DNA of 36,063 nucleotides from Catenibacterium mitsuoka_A (GTDB lineage: Bacteria > Bacillota_I > Bacilli_A > Erysipelotrichales > Coprobacillaceae): assembly GCF_964259225.1 (NCBI RefSeq), contig NZ_CAXVKN010000016.1, one strand, 5' to 3'. Below are positions 16,701-24,977 of the stretch, piece after piece. Made by a program: the position numbers and the translations under genes. Each line of letters opens with the position of its first letter. Positions within the stretch are counted from its first letter, which is position 1. Below the pieces are notes generated by a model. It saw nothing but the letters and a program-made list of their open reading frames with translations. It was not told where the DNA came from and searched no databases.

Positions 16701-17767
16701 GAAAGCTTTAAATCTTTCTTGATTCTTTTACAGCAATGACATGTCTTAGATGATGGGAACCATCTGTCTACAATTCGAAGTTCAATTCCATTTTCCCTGC
16801 ACTTAGCTAGAAGCTTTGATCTAAATTCATAAAACTTCTGCGAATCAACTGCCTTTGAAAGATGCTTGTTCTTCATCATTCCTGATACGTTTAGATCTTC
16901 AATCGTTATATAAGATGGCTTGGTTTTCACTATCTCTGCGATTGTCTTATTGATGTAATCAGTACGAATATTGTCAATTCTATGATGAAGCTTCTGTATC
17001 TTTAGCCTTTGTTTCTGTATATTTCTTTTTTGAGTGGACTCTCCTTTCTTTATATTTTCATACTTTCGAGAAAGACTTCTCTGTTCTCGAATAAGCTTTT
17101 TTTCAAGTTTCTTTAATTTTGCAGATTTATTGATATTCTTATAAGTTTTTCCATTAGAGACAATCGCAAAGTCCTTTAATCCAAGGTCAATGCCAATTCC
17201 TTCACTGGAATTACTTGCTATTCTTTTATCTGGAATTTCTATAAGAACTGAAACATAGTATCTGTCAGCTTTTATTGAGACATGACCGCTCTTAATTACG
17301 TATCCGTCTTTTGTTGTGGGAATATATCCTTTCTCTTTGATGCGGACCCAGCCAAGTGACGGAATCTTGATTCTGTGTCTTTCACATTGGCAATCTTTTG
17401 GATTATTCCTCACAAAATACATTTTCACATCAGACTTGCCTTTCTTCTTAAATTTTGGAAAGGCGCTCTTGTGATTAAAGAAATTTTCAAATGCAATCTG
17501 TCCGTTATTTACTGCCTGTGTTACCGATTTTGAATAAGCTTCCTTGATCCAGGAATATTCTGGATGGCTTGGAAGATACTCGTTGTTAAGCCATACTCTA
17601 AACTGACTACTGCTCATAAACTTTTTCCCATTTTCATGAAGATCCTTATTATGAGCAAGATAGAAGTTATAGATAAATCTGCAAATACCTATTGTTTTAC
17701 GAATCTTGACTTTCTGCTCCTCTGTCGGATTTATTTCCGTCTTGAAGCTCTTCAGCAATTTCCTCAT
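16604..17767 (-). CDS. tnpB: TnpB, RNA-guided RuvC-type nuclease
   Basis: This 387-residue protein is full length for the family. The N-terminal helix-turn region starts MRKLLKSFKTEINPTEEQ. The RuvC residues are intact: Asp194 in GIDLGLKDFAI, Glu290 in YITIEDLNVSGM, and the DRD at 369-371 in EDRDFNAALN. A zinc ribbon lies between them (C343 and C346, then C362 and C364). TnpB is an omega-RNA-guided DNA endonuclease, thought to keep or restore the element by cutting empty donor sites. Its start overlaps the 3' end of the tnpA remnant by 71 nt in another frame, as is common in these elements. AAAGGG touches the ATG with no spacing, so translation is probably weak or coupled. The frame is intact beside a ruined tnpA, which suggests selection for the nuclease or recent decay of tnpA. 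Confidence 0.93.
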   Translation of the reverse strand: MRKLLKSFKTEINPTEEQKVKIRKTIGICRFIYNFYLAHNKDLHENGKKFMSSSQFRVWLNNEYLPSHPEYSWIKEAYSKSVTQAVNNGQIAFENFFNHKSAFPKFKKKGKSDVKMYFVRNNPKDCQCERHRIKIPSLGWVRIKEKGYIPTTKDGYVIKSGHVSIKADRYYVSVLIEIPDKRIASNSSEGIGIDLGLKDFAIVSNGKTYKNINKSAKLKKLEKKLIREQRSLSRKYENIKKGESTQKRNIQKQRLKIQKLHHRIDNIRTDYINKTIAEIVKTKPSYITIEDLNVSGMMKNKHLSKAVDSQKFYEFRSKLLAKCRENGIELRIVDRWFPSSKTCHCCKRIKKDLKLSDRIFRCDCGYIEDRDFNAALNLRDATTYEVA

Positions 17768-18270
17768 CCCTTTCTATCTGTTTTTTATACTTACAAAGCC
17801 CTTTGCAACCTGCAGGAGAACACATGAAGTGTTGAAATAATATTCTGCATGAGTTCTTCATCTGATTTCTAATCTAATTATAGAATAAATGGAAAATTCA
17901 TGCATCAAGTTCAGCTTCATGAACGCCGATTTATAGGTGTTAATAAAATTTAATTTTCACTAACCTGTGGTTTGTGGGTATTCAAATTATAGTTTTGATT
18001 TTTTCCATTACTTCATCTAATAAATCGTTACATGCTTTCCATAATTTTCAATACACTTGTCTACAATAATTCTTTTTGCATTACAAAACTATCTTGAAAA
18101 TGTAACTCGATTTAGTAAATGACGATTATAAGTATAATAATGCCTATTAGTTTGGGTTCGGTTTACCTTTAAAGTTCCTTCTCTATCTCAACGTTATAAT
18201 ATCTTAACAGATACGCCTAAAAGTCAATAAAATCCGTTTGTTTAAAATTTGTGATATTTGATGTGTTCAT
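17697..18270 (-). pseudogene. tnpA: decayed IS607-type serine recombinase tnpA
   Basis: The reading frame starts at ATG 18270 with a good SD (AAAGGAG) and gives 17 residues before a stop. Shifting by one base continues as FLGVSVKIL-stop-R-stop-DREGTLKVNRTQTNR, which matches the IS607 transposase MerR-like part LGVSVKTLQRWDREG. The two stops fit CAA to TAA (Q) and TGG to TGA (W). Further on come FCNAKRIIVDKCIENYG and LLDEVMEKIKTII, typical of the resolvase domain. The C-end is split over two frames: EELMQNIISTLHVFSC, then KYKKQIERDEEIAEELQ, ending at 17697 inside tnpB. The segment with the catalytic Ser is missing or unrecognisable. At least three frameshifts, several stops and apparent deletions make it dead. 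The IS607 identity is from remembered family motifs. Confidence 0.75.
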
Positions 18271-18304
18271 TTTAATGCTCTCCTTTGCGGGAATCTGAAC
18301 ACAT
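18261..18304 (-). promoter_or_regulatory. inverted repeat enclosing the SD of the tnpA remnant
   Basis: ATGTGTTCA (18304-18296, minus strand) and TGAACACAT (18269-18261) are perfect 9-bp arms. The 26-nt loop holds AAAGGAG, and the right arm contains the start codon except its first base. In RNA this would pair the start codon; as DNA it could be a binding site for the recombinase. Either use is inferred. Confidence 0.5.
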
Positions 18305-18343
18305 TTAATCACACTATTCAATATATTTAGTTACTTATATTTT

Positions 18344-18350
18344 CCTCCTT
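18344..18350 (-). promoter_or_regulatory. orphaned Shine-Dalgarno sequence of atpD
   Basis: AAGGAGG lies one base after the atpG stop codon, but no start codon follows within usable distance; the next bases are AT-rich element sequence. Joined to the bases before the atpD ATG it would read AAGGAGGTGCCATATG. It is therefore best explained as the ribosome binding site of atpD, separated from its gene by the insertion. Confidence 0.75.
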
Positions 18351-18351
18351 C

Positions 18352-19206
18352 TTATTGTGCATTGGCACCAGCAACGATTTCACTTACTTCACTTGTAATC
18401 GCGCTCTGACGTGCCTGGTTGTATTTTAATAACAACTCATCTGTTAATTCATTAGCATTGTCTGTTGCGTTCTTCATAGATGTTCTTCTAGACGCATTTT
18501 CTGCAGTCACTGATTCAATCAAGTAACCATAGATAACGGCCTGTAAATACATCGGAATTAAGCTTCCAAGAACTGATTCAGGACTTGGTTCAAACAATGT
18601 ATCTTTATGGAATTTCTTATCAGAGACAAGATCTTCAGCCTTAAGTGGAAGAAGAGTCACATCTCTAGGTACGAAAGTTAAGTCATTCACATATTCTGTA
18701 TATACAATATGAATAGACTTAATTTCTTTTTTCTTATAGCCTTCTAGAAGTGACGCAACTAATCTCACAACACTTCTAAAATCAAGGGTCGTATTAAGGT
18801 CTACATAAGTACCATCTACTTCACCTTTAAAATGTTTCTTAAACTGATTTAAGCCTTTATTACCAATCGCAATAATCTTCTTGGCATCATTCACTGATGC
18901 TTCAACCTGCTTAAAGATATTAGAGTTATATCCACCACATAATCCTAAAGTAGAAGTGATAACGATATAAACATCTTCACCCTTATCATTTAATACCAAA
19001 TAAGGAGAATCAATATCATTTCCTGCAGAAGATAAGATCTGTGCACAAGTATCCTTTACCTGTGTATAATAAGGCTTCATGTCATTCAACTGATTTCTAG
19101 TCTTAGAAAGCTTAGAGCTAGCAACAAGTTCCATAGCTCTTGTGATTTTCTTAGTAGATTCAATTGATTTGATACGACGCTTGATGACTTGCATCTGCCC
19201 AGCCAT
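18352..19206 (-). CDS. atpG: F1Fo ATP synthase subunit gamma
   Basis: The 284-residue gamma subunit is the rotating central shaft of F1. The N-terminal helix MQVIKRRIKSIESTKKITRAMELVASSKL and the C-terminal helix (about 235-284), with ENASRRTSMKNATDNANEL, are the two conserved coiled-coil parts. ITSTLGLCGGYNSNIFK in between is also a family mark. The start is 2 nt after the atpA stop. atpD normally follows directly, but here the mobile element intervenes. Confidence 0.96.
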   Translation of the reverse strand: MAGQMQVIKRRIKSIESTKKITRAMELVASSKLSKTRNQLNDMKPYYTQVKDTCAQILSSAGNDIDSPYLVLNDKGEDVYIVITSTLGLCGGYNSNIFKQVEASVNDAKKIIAIGNKGLNQFKKHFKGEVDGTYVDLNTTLDFRSVVRLVASLLEGYKKKEIKSIHIVYTEYVNDLTFVPRDVTLLPLKAEDLVSDKKFHKDTLFEPSPESVLGSLIPMYLQAVIYGYLIESVTAENASRRTSMKNATDNANELTDELLLKYNQARQSAITSEVSEIVAGANAQ

Positions 19207-19208
19207 AA

Positions 19209-20744
19209 TTAAGCCTCAGCTTTCTGTAAGTTTTCGAACTGAGTTGTATAAGCCTTAACAGCTTCCTTCAACTTAGCAGTTAATTCATCAGATAATACTT
19301 TCTTTTCTCTGATTTCATCAAGAAGATCACTATGTGCAACAGCAAACTTCTCTACTAAACCATCCATGTATTCCTGTACCTTTTCCACTTTAACATTCTT
19401 AACGAATCCATTTTCAAGTGCAAATAGAGTAATGATCTGATCAATAACATCTCTTGGTGCATACTGTGCCTGTTTTAATACTTCACGTACACGTTCACCA
19501 TGTTCAATCGCATTCTTAGTTGCTGCATCTAAGTCAGAACCAAACTGTGCGAATGACTGCATTTCTTCATACTGTGCTAATTCATACTTCAAGTTTCTAG
19601 AAACCTGCTTCATAGCCTTGATCTGTGCTGTAGAACCTACACGTGATACAGATAAACCTGTATCAATGGCAGGTCTGAAACCAGCATTGAATAATTCCTG
19701 CTGTAAGAAGATCTGACCATCAGTAATAGAAATAACGTTAGTAGGGATATATGCTGAGATATCACCTGCCTGTGTTTCAATGATTGGAAGGGCAGTGATA
19801 GAACCTCCGCCATTTTCTTCATTTAAACGACAAGATCTTTCTAATAGTCTTGAATGTAAGTAGAATACATCACCTGGATAAGCTTCACGTCCTGGTGGTC
19901 TCTTTAATAATAGAGACACTGTACGATAAGCTACGGCATGCTTACTTAAATCATCATAAACGATTAATACATCCTTACCCTGGTCAAGCCATTCTTCAGC
20001 AATAGCACAACCTGCATAAGGAGCAATATACTGAACTGGAGCAAGTTCAGAAGCTGATGCAGAAACAACAACAGTATAATCCATTGCGCCTGCCTTCTTT
20101 AATTTTTCAACAACCTGTGCAACTGTAGAGTTCTTCTGACCAATTGCGACATAGATACAGTACATATCCTGACCTTTCTGGTTGATGATTGTATCAACAG
20201 CGATCGCTGTTTTACCAGTCTGTCTGTCACCGATGATTAACTCACGCTGACCTCTACCAACTGGAATAATTGCATCAATAGTAGTGATACCAGTCTGTAC
20301 TGGCTGATCTACTGATTTTCTTGTCATAACACCAGGAGCCACTCTTTCGATTGGTCTAGTCTTTGTAGTGATAATTTCACCCTGACCATCAATAGGCTGT
20401 CCTAAAGGGTTAACGACACGACCAAGCATTGCATCACCTACAGGTACTTCGATGATCTTACCTGTACGTCTTACTTCGTCGCCTTCTTTAATTTCGTCCG
20501 CATTACCTAATAAAGTAACACCAACACTATCTTCATCTAGGTTCATGACCATACCATAAACATCACCTGGGAAAAGGATCAATTCACCTAGCATTGCATT
20601 GTCTAAACCATGAACAACACTGACACCGTCACCAACAGTCATAACTGTTCCGACGTCTTTCTGTTCCATGACATCATCATAATGCTTAATCTGCTCTTTG
20701 ATTAAAGCACTGATTTCATCGGGTCTTAATGCCACTTGCGTCAC
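19209..20744 (-). CDS. atpA: F1Fo ATP synthase subunit alpha
   Basis: The 511-residue alpha subunit forms the regulatory nucleotide sites of the F1 hexamer. It has Walker A GDRQTGKT (172-179), the VIYDDLSKHA segment of Walker B, and the PGREAYPGDVFYLHSRLLERS motif. ISITDGQIFLQQELF and the arginine in GLSVSRVGSTAQ (the arginine finger region) are intact. It starts immediately after atpH (adjacent bases) and ends 2 nt before atpG. Confidence 0.97.
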   Translation of the reverse strand: MTQVALRPDEISALIKEQIKHYDDVMEQKDVGTVMTVGDGVSVVHGLDNAMLGELILFPGDVYGMVMNLDEDSVGVTLLGNADEIKEGDEVRRTGKIIEVPVGDAMLGRVVNPLGQPIDGQGEIITTKTRPIERVAPGVMTRKSVDQPVQTGITTIDAIIPVGRGQRELIIGDRQTGKTAIAVDTIINQKGQDMYCIYVAIGQKNSTVAQVVEKLKKAGAMDYTVVVSASASELAPVQYIAPYAGCAIAEEWLDQGKDVLIVYDDLSKHAVAYRTVSLLLKRPPGREAYPGDVFYLHSRLLERSCRLNEENGGGSITALPIIETQAGDISAYIPTNVISITDGQIFLQQELFNAGFRPAIDTGLSVSRVGSTAQIKAMKQVSRNLKYELAQYEEMQSFAQFGSDLDAATKNAIEHGERVREVLKQAQYAPRDVIDQIITLFALENGFVKNVKVEKVQEYMDGLVEKFAVAHSDLLDEIREKKVLSDELTAKLKEAVKAYTTQFENLQKAEA

Positions 20745-21281
20745 CTACTTTCTCAACAGCTCAGTCTTGAGCTTGCTGACTTTGTTCTTTAATGAGCCAT
20801 CATAGACACGGTTCTCAATCTGAACCTTAACACCACCAATAAGTGTCTTATCTTCAACAGTTCTTAAAGTAATTGTTTTGTTTTCTTTCTGAGAAATCGC
20901 TTCTTCAATTGTCTTAACCTGTTCATCGCTTAATGCGAAAGGTGTGAAGATAACGCCTTCCTCGATACCAAGATGCTTATTACTCATCTTAATAAAGCTT
21001 TTTGTAATAGGCGCAATATATCTTGTTCTTCTTTTCTTTACAAGCAGTTTAAGAAAATTCAATACATAATGATTTACTGAAGTGCCAAAACCTTTATCGA
21101 GTAATGCACACTTTGCTTCATCATCTACAAGCACATGAGAGAAGAATTTTTCAAATTCTGGATTACTTTCTAAAACTGTATCAACTAGTTTCATGTCTGC
21201 TAGATAATCTTCTAGCGCATGATCTTCTAACGCTAACTGATATAAGCTTTCAGCATAACGTTCTGCAACATTTGCATCCAT
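20745..21281 (-). CDS. atpH: F1Fo ATP synthase subunit delta
   Basis: The 178-residue delta subunit joins F1 to the peripheral stalk. The N-terminal six-helix part begins DANVAERYAESLYQLALED, and the C-terminal part holds LIGGVKVQIENRVYDGSLKNKVSKLK, the conserved end of the family. The start codon shares one base with the atpF stop (TAATG), so translation is coupled. Confidence 0.94.
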   Translation of the reverse strand: MDANVAERYAESLYQLALEDHALEDYLADMKLVDTVLESNPEFEKFFSHVLVDDEAKCALLDKGFGTSVNHYVLNFLKLLVKKRRTRYIAPITKSFIKMSNKHLGIEEGVIFTPFALSDEQVKTIEEAISQKENKTITLRTVEDKTLIGGVKVQIENRVYDGSLKNKVSKLKTELLRK

Positions 21282-21781
21282 TAGTTAACAACCTGTTTTA
21301 CGAAATCATCTACTAAAGCTTTATTGGCTTCAGTATTCATATTCTGATCCATGACTTTAGTAGCCACTTCAACAGCAACATCCACAATTTCTTTCTTCAT
21401 TTCATCCTGTGCTGCAAGCTTTTCAGATTCAATTTCATGGCGAGCCTGTTCAATCTTTTCTTGAGCCTGCTTGTTAGCTTCATCCATGATTTTACTCTTA
21501 GCCTTTACGGCATCTTCCTTAGCCTGATCTATGATTTCTTTATACTGTTTTGCAGCTTCTTTAGCCTGTTTTTCACTTTCTAGAAGATATTCAGATGCTT
21601 TTTCATTCTTAGCCTTCGCATCATTGATATTACCTTCTATAAAATCAGCTCTCTTCTGGAAGAATTCTAATACATAATTCCATAAATATTTCTTGAACAG
21701 AAGAAGCATGATTGCAGTGGAACATAACTGAACAATCATAGTGGTAGGGTTTGGAAATAACTTTGCAGCTATATCTGGCAT
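21281..21781 (-). CDS. atpF: F1Fo ATP synthase subunit b
   Basis: The 166-residue b subunit forms the peripheral stalk. One membrane helix (about 14-36, MIVQLCSTAIMLLLFKKYLW) is followed by a long charged coiled coil (about 40-145) rich in Lys, Glu and Ala. The start is fixed by AAGGAGG 7-8 nt before ATG. It lies between atpE and atpH as usual. Confidence 0.94.
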   Translation of the reverse strand: MPDIAAKLFPNPTTMIVQLCSTAIMLLLFKKYLWNYVLEFFQKRADFIEGNINDAKAKNEKASEYLLESEKQAKEAAKQYKEIIDQAKEDAVKAKSKIMDEANKQAQEKIEQARHEIESEKLAAQDEMKKEIVDVAVEVATKVMDQNMNTEANKALVDDFVKQVVN

Positions 21782-21806
21782 AGTTTTTTCCTCCTTAAAC
21801 TATTTT

Positions 21807-22034
21807 TTATTTGAATACGAATAATAAGATGAAAGAAATAAGTAAACCATAGAGGGCTACTGTTTCTGTTAAGGCGATACCTAAGATCATAGTAGTACGG
21901 ATCTTGCTTTCAGCCTCAGGATTTCTTCCAATTGCAGATACTGCATGAGCGGCAACTAAACCTTCACCAATACCTGTACCTAAACCTGCAAGTACTGCAA
22001 TACCAGCAGCGATTGCAATTAAACCTCTTGTCAT
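21807..22034 (-). CDS. atpE: F1Fo ATP synthase subunit c
   Basis: This membrane-ring proteolipid has 75 residues from the ATG at 22034, chosen because AGGAGG stands 9 nt before it; the TTG six bases further up is too close to the SD. Two helices flank the polar loop GRNPEAESK. The ion-binding carboxylate is Glu57 in LTETVALYG. Helix 1 has Glu24 in GIGEGLVAAHA, at the place where Na+-binding c subunits such as that of Ilyobacter carry Gln32. A hydroxyl residue (Thr58) follows Glu57 and a Tyr lies at 62, as in Na+ types. These residues leave the coupling ion open between H+ and Na+. Confidence 0.96.
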   Translation of the reverse strand: MTRGLIAIAAGIAVLAGLGTGIGEGLVAAHAVSAIGRNPEAESKIRTTMILGIALTETVALYGLLISFILLFVFK

Positions 22035-22065
22035 AATCAATTTCCTCCTATTGACATTTTTTCAT

Positions 22066-22731
22066 TTATTCTTCATCTGGATTTTCATTAGAAATCAGAA
22101 TTGAAGATAGTGTAACGAATACCAGTGCTTGTACACATCCAGAGAATACATCGAAATAACAATGTAATAATGGTGCTACCACTGGTCCTAAAAAGTTGAA
22201 TGGAATCAACTTGTAACTTAAGAATGATGTTGCCTGATATACTAAGGCCATAATAAATGTACCACTCAATAAGTTACAGAAAATACGCATTGATATAGAA
22301 ATCAATGGTGAAATCAAACCAAATAGGTTTGTTGGTGGAATCAAAGTTCCCTTAATATAACTGCCAACACCCTGATACTTAATCGCATTAATCTGAATTA
22401 ATACCCATGTAATTAATGTTAAGGATAACGTGATTGAGTAGTTAGTAGTTGGCGCATCAAAACCTGTTAATCCAAATAAGTTAGATACCAACAGCCATGC
22501 AAATAACATAGAGAAATAAGGATAGTAGTTCTTCGCATATTTCTTAGGCATGATTGTGCCCATATAATCGTAAACCATCTTAATGGCGGTTTCAACAAGA
22601 AGAACCACACCTTTTGGTCTCTTAGTTGGATCTGCTTCTCTTATTTTTTTACCTGCATAAACAAAGAAAATAGAAAGTATCACAGTCACAATCAATGATG
22701 ATATCAGTTCTGGCTGAATAGTGATTTTCAT
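22066..22731 (-). CDS. atpB: F1Fo ATP synthase subunit a
   Basis: The 221-residue a subunit forms the ion half-channels beside the c ring. It has about five to six membrane helices and the essential arginine as Arg149 in SISMRIFCNLLSG. The usual family text there is RLFGN, so FCN is a mild variation. MLFAWLLVSNLFGLTGF is also typical. The start shares one base with the stop of the upstream AtpI-like gene. Confidence 0.94.
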   Translation of the reverse strand: MKITIQPELISSLIVTVILSIFFVYAGKKIREADPTKRPKGVVLLVETAIKMVYDYMGTIMPKKYAKNYYPYFSMLFAWLLVSNLFGLTGFDAPTTNYSITLSLTLITWVLIQINAIKYQGVGSYIKGTLIPPTNLFGLISPLISISMRIFCNLLSGTFIMALVYQATSFLSYKLIPFNFLGPVVAPLLHCYFDVFSGCVQALVFVTLSSILISNENPDEE

Positions 22732-23105
22732 TATCTCATACGCCTCCTTTCTCCATATGCATGTATATAAATAGAAATCTTTACTACTAGATAGCCCAGA
22801 AATACAGTATACATATTTACTATTTCTGGAAAAAATCCAGCTATCGCAAAACCTACTGCAAAAATAAACAATTTAGCCATAAATAACATAACCGCAATTG
22901 TCTTACCTGCAGTCTGGATAGAAAGTATTGTATCAGTCATCTTCATATTAATCTGTAAAATTAATAAATCAATGAGATAACCTAATACAAACCCTAAGCA
23001 GTAGCTGATTGAATGAAGAATGATGGAAAGTATAACCGCAGGAATCAATCCTGCAAGAAATACTTTAACAGAAGTTCTTCTTACTTCATATTCATCAAAT
23101 CCCAT
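22731..23105 (-). CDS. AtpI-like protein (ATP synthase subunit I family)
   Basis: This 124-residue protein has four membrane segments (about 13-32, 33-50, 66-87, 91-115) and stands at the head of the atp genes, overlapping upp and atpB by one base each. Position, size and membrane layout match AtpI / ATP-synt_I proteins, which help assemble the c ring or carry Mg2+ in some bacteria. Sequence similarity is weak by eye, so the call rests mostly on context. Confidence 0.7.
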   Translation of the reverse strand: MGFDEYEVRRTSVKVFLAGLIPAVILSIILHSISYCLGFVLGYLIDLLILQINMKMTDTILSIQTAGKTIAVMLFMAKLFIFAVGFAIAGFFPEIVNMYTVFLGYLVVKISIYIHAYGERRRMR

Positions 23106-23725
23106 TAATTAGTACCAAACAAGCGGTCTCCCGCATCTCCTAAACCTGGTACAATATATCCCTTGTCATTTAGTTTTTCATCTAATGCAGCTAAAGTAAG
23201 CTTAACATCTGGATGATGTTCTTCAATGTATTTCACACCTTCAGGTGCACCTACAAGGCAGACAAGTTCAATATCCTTCGCACCACGATCTTTAATATTC
23301 TGGATAGCCATATCAGCTGAACCACCAGTAGCAAGCATAGGATCAAGAACAATAACCTTTGCGCTCTCTAATCCCTTAGGAAATTTAGCATAATATTCAT
23401 GAGGAATCAATGTCTTTTCATCTCTATACATACCAATATGACCTACTTTCGCAGTTGGCATGATTCTTCTGAAGCCATCTACAAGACCCACACCAGCACG
23501 TAAGATAGGTACAAGAATAATATCTCTATCTAGTTCATAACCAGTTGTCTTACAAATAGGTGTTTCAATTTCCTTTTCTTTTAAAGGATAATCTTTTGTG
23601 ACTTCATAAGCCATCAACATTGCGATTTCATCAAGATTCTGCTTAAAAATATAGTTTGATGTCTTTTCTTCTCTCATAATTGAGAGTTTGTGTTTAATTA
23701 ATGCATGATTGAGTACTTTAACCAT
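23105..23725 (-). CDS. upp: uracil phosphoribosyltransferase
   Basis: This 206-residue enzyme turns uracil and PRPP into UMP (pyrimidine salvage). It carries the PRPP-binding motif VIVLDPMLATGGSA (about 125-138), ILVPILRAGVGLVDG and the uracil-binding C-end GYIVPGLGDAGDRLFGT. SD AGGAGG lies 7 nt before ATG. Its place just before the atp genes is the same as in Bacillus subtilis (glyA-upp-atp). Confidence 0.96.
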   Translation of the reverse strand: MVKVLNHALIKHKLSIMREEKTSNYIFKQNLDEIAMLMAYEVTKDYPLKEKEIETPICKTTGYELDRDIILVPILRAGVGLVDGFRRIMPTAKVGHIGMYRDEKTLIPHEYYAKFPKGLESAKVIVLDPMLATGGSADMAIQNIKDRGAKDIELVCLVGAPEGVKYIEEHHPDVKLTLAALDEKLNDKGYIVPGLGDAGDRLFGTN

Positions 23726-23736
23726 TTTATGGCCTC

Positions 23737-24972
23737 CTAGTATTTAATATCGTCATACATAGTCACTTTATCAGTTAACTTCTTTACTCTTGCAAGACAT
23801 TCATTCTTTACTTCATCAGTTTCTTCATTCTTTAAACGATAGGCAATAATCTTTCCAACTTCTCTAAAGTCATCTTCCTTGAATCCTTTTGTGGTCATTG
23901 CTGGTGTACCAACACGGATTCCAGAAGCCTTGAAAGGTTTTTCTGTATCGAAAGGAATCGCATTCTTATTAGCTGTAATATTAATTTCATCAAGTAATCT
24001 CTGAGCCTTCTTACCTGTAATACCACAGCTGCTCTTTACATCAATAAGTAATAGGTGATTATCAGTACCACCCGTTACAAGACGGAATCCTTCTTCCTTT
24101 AAAGATTCTTCTAAAGCTTTCGCATTCTTAATGATTTGATGACTATATTCCTTGAATTCAGGCTGTAATGCTTCATAGAAGCAAGCTGCTTTAGCCGCAA
24201 TAATATGCATAAGAGGTCCACCCTGCATACCAGGGAAAACAGCTCTATCAATATCTTTTGCATACTTTTCCTTACACATGATGACACCACCTCTAGGACC
24301 TCTTAAAGTCTTATGAGTTGTAGTAGTCACGATATCTGCATAAGGGAATGGAGATGGATGATCTCCTGCAGCAACTAAACCAGCAATATGTGCCATGTCT
24401 ACCATAAAGATAGCACCAACACTATGTGCTACTTCAGCCATGAATTTGAAATCAATCGTTCTTGCATAAGCACTTGCCCCTGCAACAACTAACTTAGGTT
24501 TGATTTCTTCACACAATCTCTTATATTCATCATAATCGATTCTTTCTGTTTCCTTATCAACACCATAAGCATGGAATTCATAAGTCTTACCAGAGTAGTT
24601 TAATGGATGTCCATGAGTTAAATGCCCACCATCATTTAAAGACATACCTAGTACTTTATCACCTGGCTGTAATAAAGCAAAATAAACAGCTGTATTCGCT
24701 TGTGCACCAGAATGAGGCTGAACATTTGCATACTCACAGCCAAATAACTTCTTAAGTCTTTCCTGTGCCAATGTTTCTACTTCATCCACAAACTGACATC
24801 CACCATAATATCTCTTACCTGGATATCCTTCAGCATATTTATTTGTTAGAACTGAGCCCGCAAGCTCCATAATTTCTTTAGATACAAAGTTTTCGGAAGC
24901 AATTAATTCAATATTGTTTCTTTGTCTATTCAATTCTCGCTCAACGCTCGCAAATACTTCTGTATCTCTCAT
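23737..24972 (-). CDS. glyA: serine hydroxymethyltransferase
   Basis: This 411-residue PLP enzyme interconverts serine and glycine with tetrahydrofolate and feeds one-carbon units. The PLP lysine is Lys221 in TTTTHKTLRGPRGG. IASENFVS near the N-end and VQPHSGAQAN (about 84-93) are diagnostic. SD AAAGGAG stands 9 nt before ATG. It lies 11 nt before upp and 5 nt after rpiB. Confidence 0.97.
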   Translation of the reverse strand: MRDTEVFASVERELNRQRNNIELIASENFVSKEIMELAGSVLTNKYAEGYPGKRYYGGCQFVDEVETLAQERLKKLFGCEYANVQPHSGAQANTAVYFALLQPGDKVLGMSLNDGGHLTHGHPLNYSGKTYEFHAYGVDKETERIDYDEYKRLCEEIKPKLVVAGASAYARTIDFKFMAEVAHSVGAIFMVDMAHIAGLVAAGDHPSPFPYADIVTTTTHKTLRGPRGGVIMCKEKYAKDIDRAVFPGMQGGPLMHIIAAKAACFYEALQPEFKEYSHQIIKNAKALEESLKEEGFRLVTGGTDNHLLLIDVKSSCGITGKKAQRLLDEINITANKNAIPFDTEKPFKASGIRVGTPAMTTKGFKEDDFREVGKIIAYRLKNEETDEVKNECLARVKKLTDKVTMYDDIKY

Positions 24973-24977
24973 AATAC

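Larger units (their letters stand above)
16418..18343 (-). mobile_element. IS607-like element (decayed tnpA, intact tnpB) inserted between the SD and start codon of atpD
   Basis: About 1.93 kb lies between atpG and atpD, in the operon's direction. The right end is fixed by the 76-bp repeat at the window's end, which starts exactly at 16418. The left end is inferred: deleting 16418-18343 rejoins AAGGAGG with TGCCATATG, giving AAGGAGGTG, a near-perfect SD with normal spacing before atpD. Both junctions then abut GG, which fits the GG crossover reported for IS607 serine transposases. Contents, in transcription order, are a decayed serine-recombinase tnpA, tnpB overlapping it out of frame, and a 186-nt right-end noncoding part. 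TGTGATTAAAT occurs in inverted orientation near both ends (minus strand near 18310, plus strand at 16432). The element probably cannot move on its own, because tnpA is dead, unless another copy supplies the enzyme. Confidence 0.8.

Noticed and set aside
16418..18343. IS200/IS605 identity for the element
   Set aside because: The tnpA remains match a MerR-like plus serine-resolvase protein, not a HUH Y1 transposase, so IS607 fits better.
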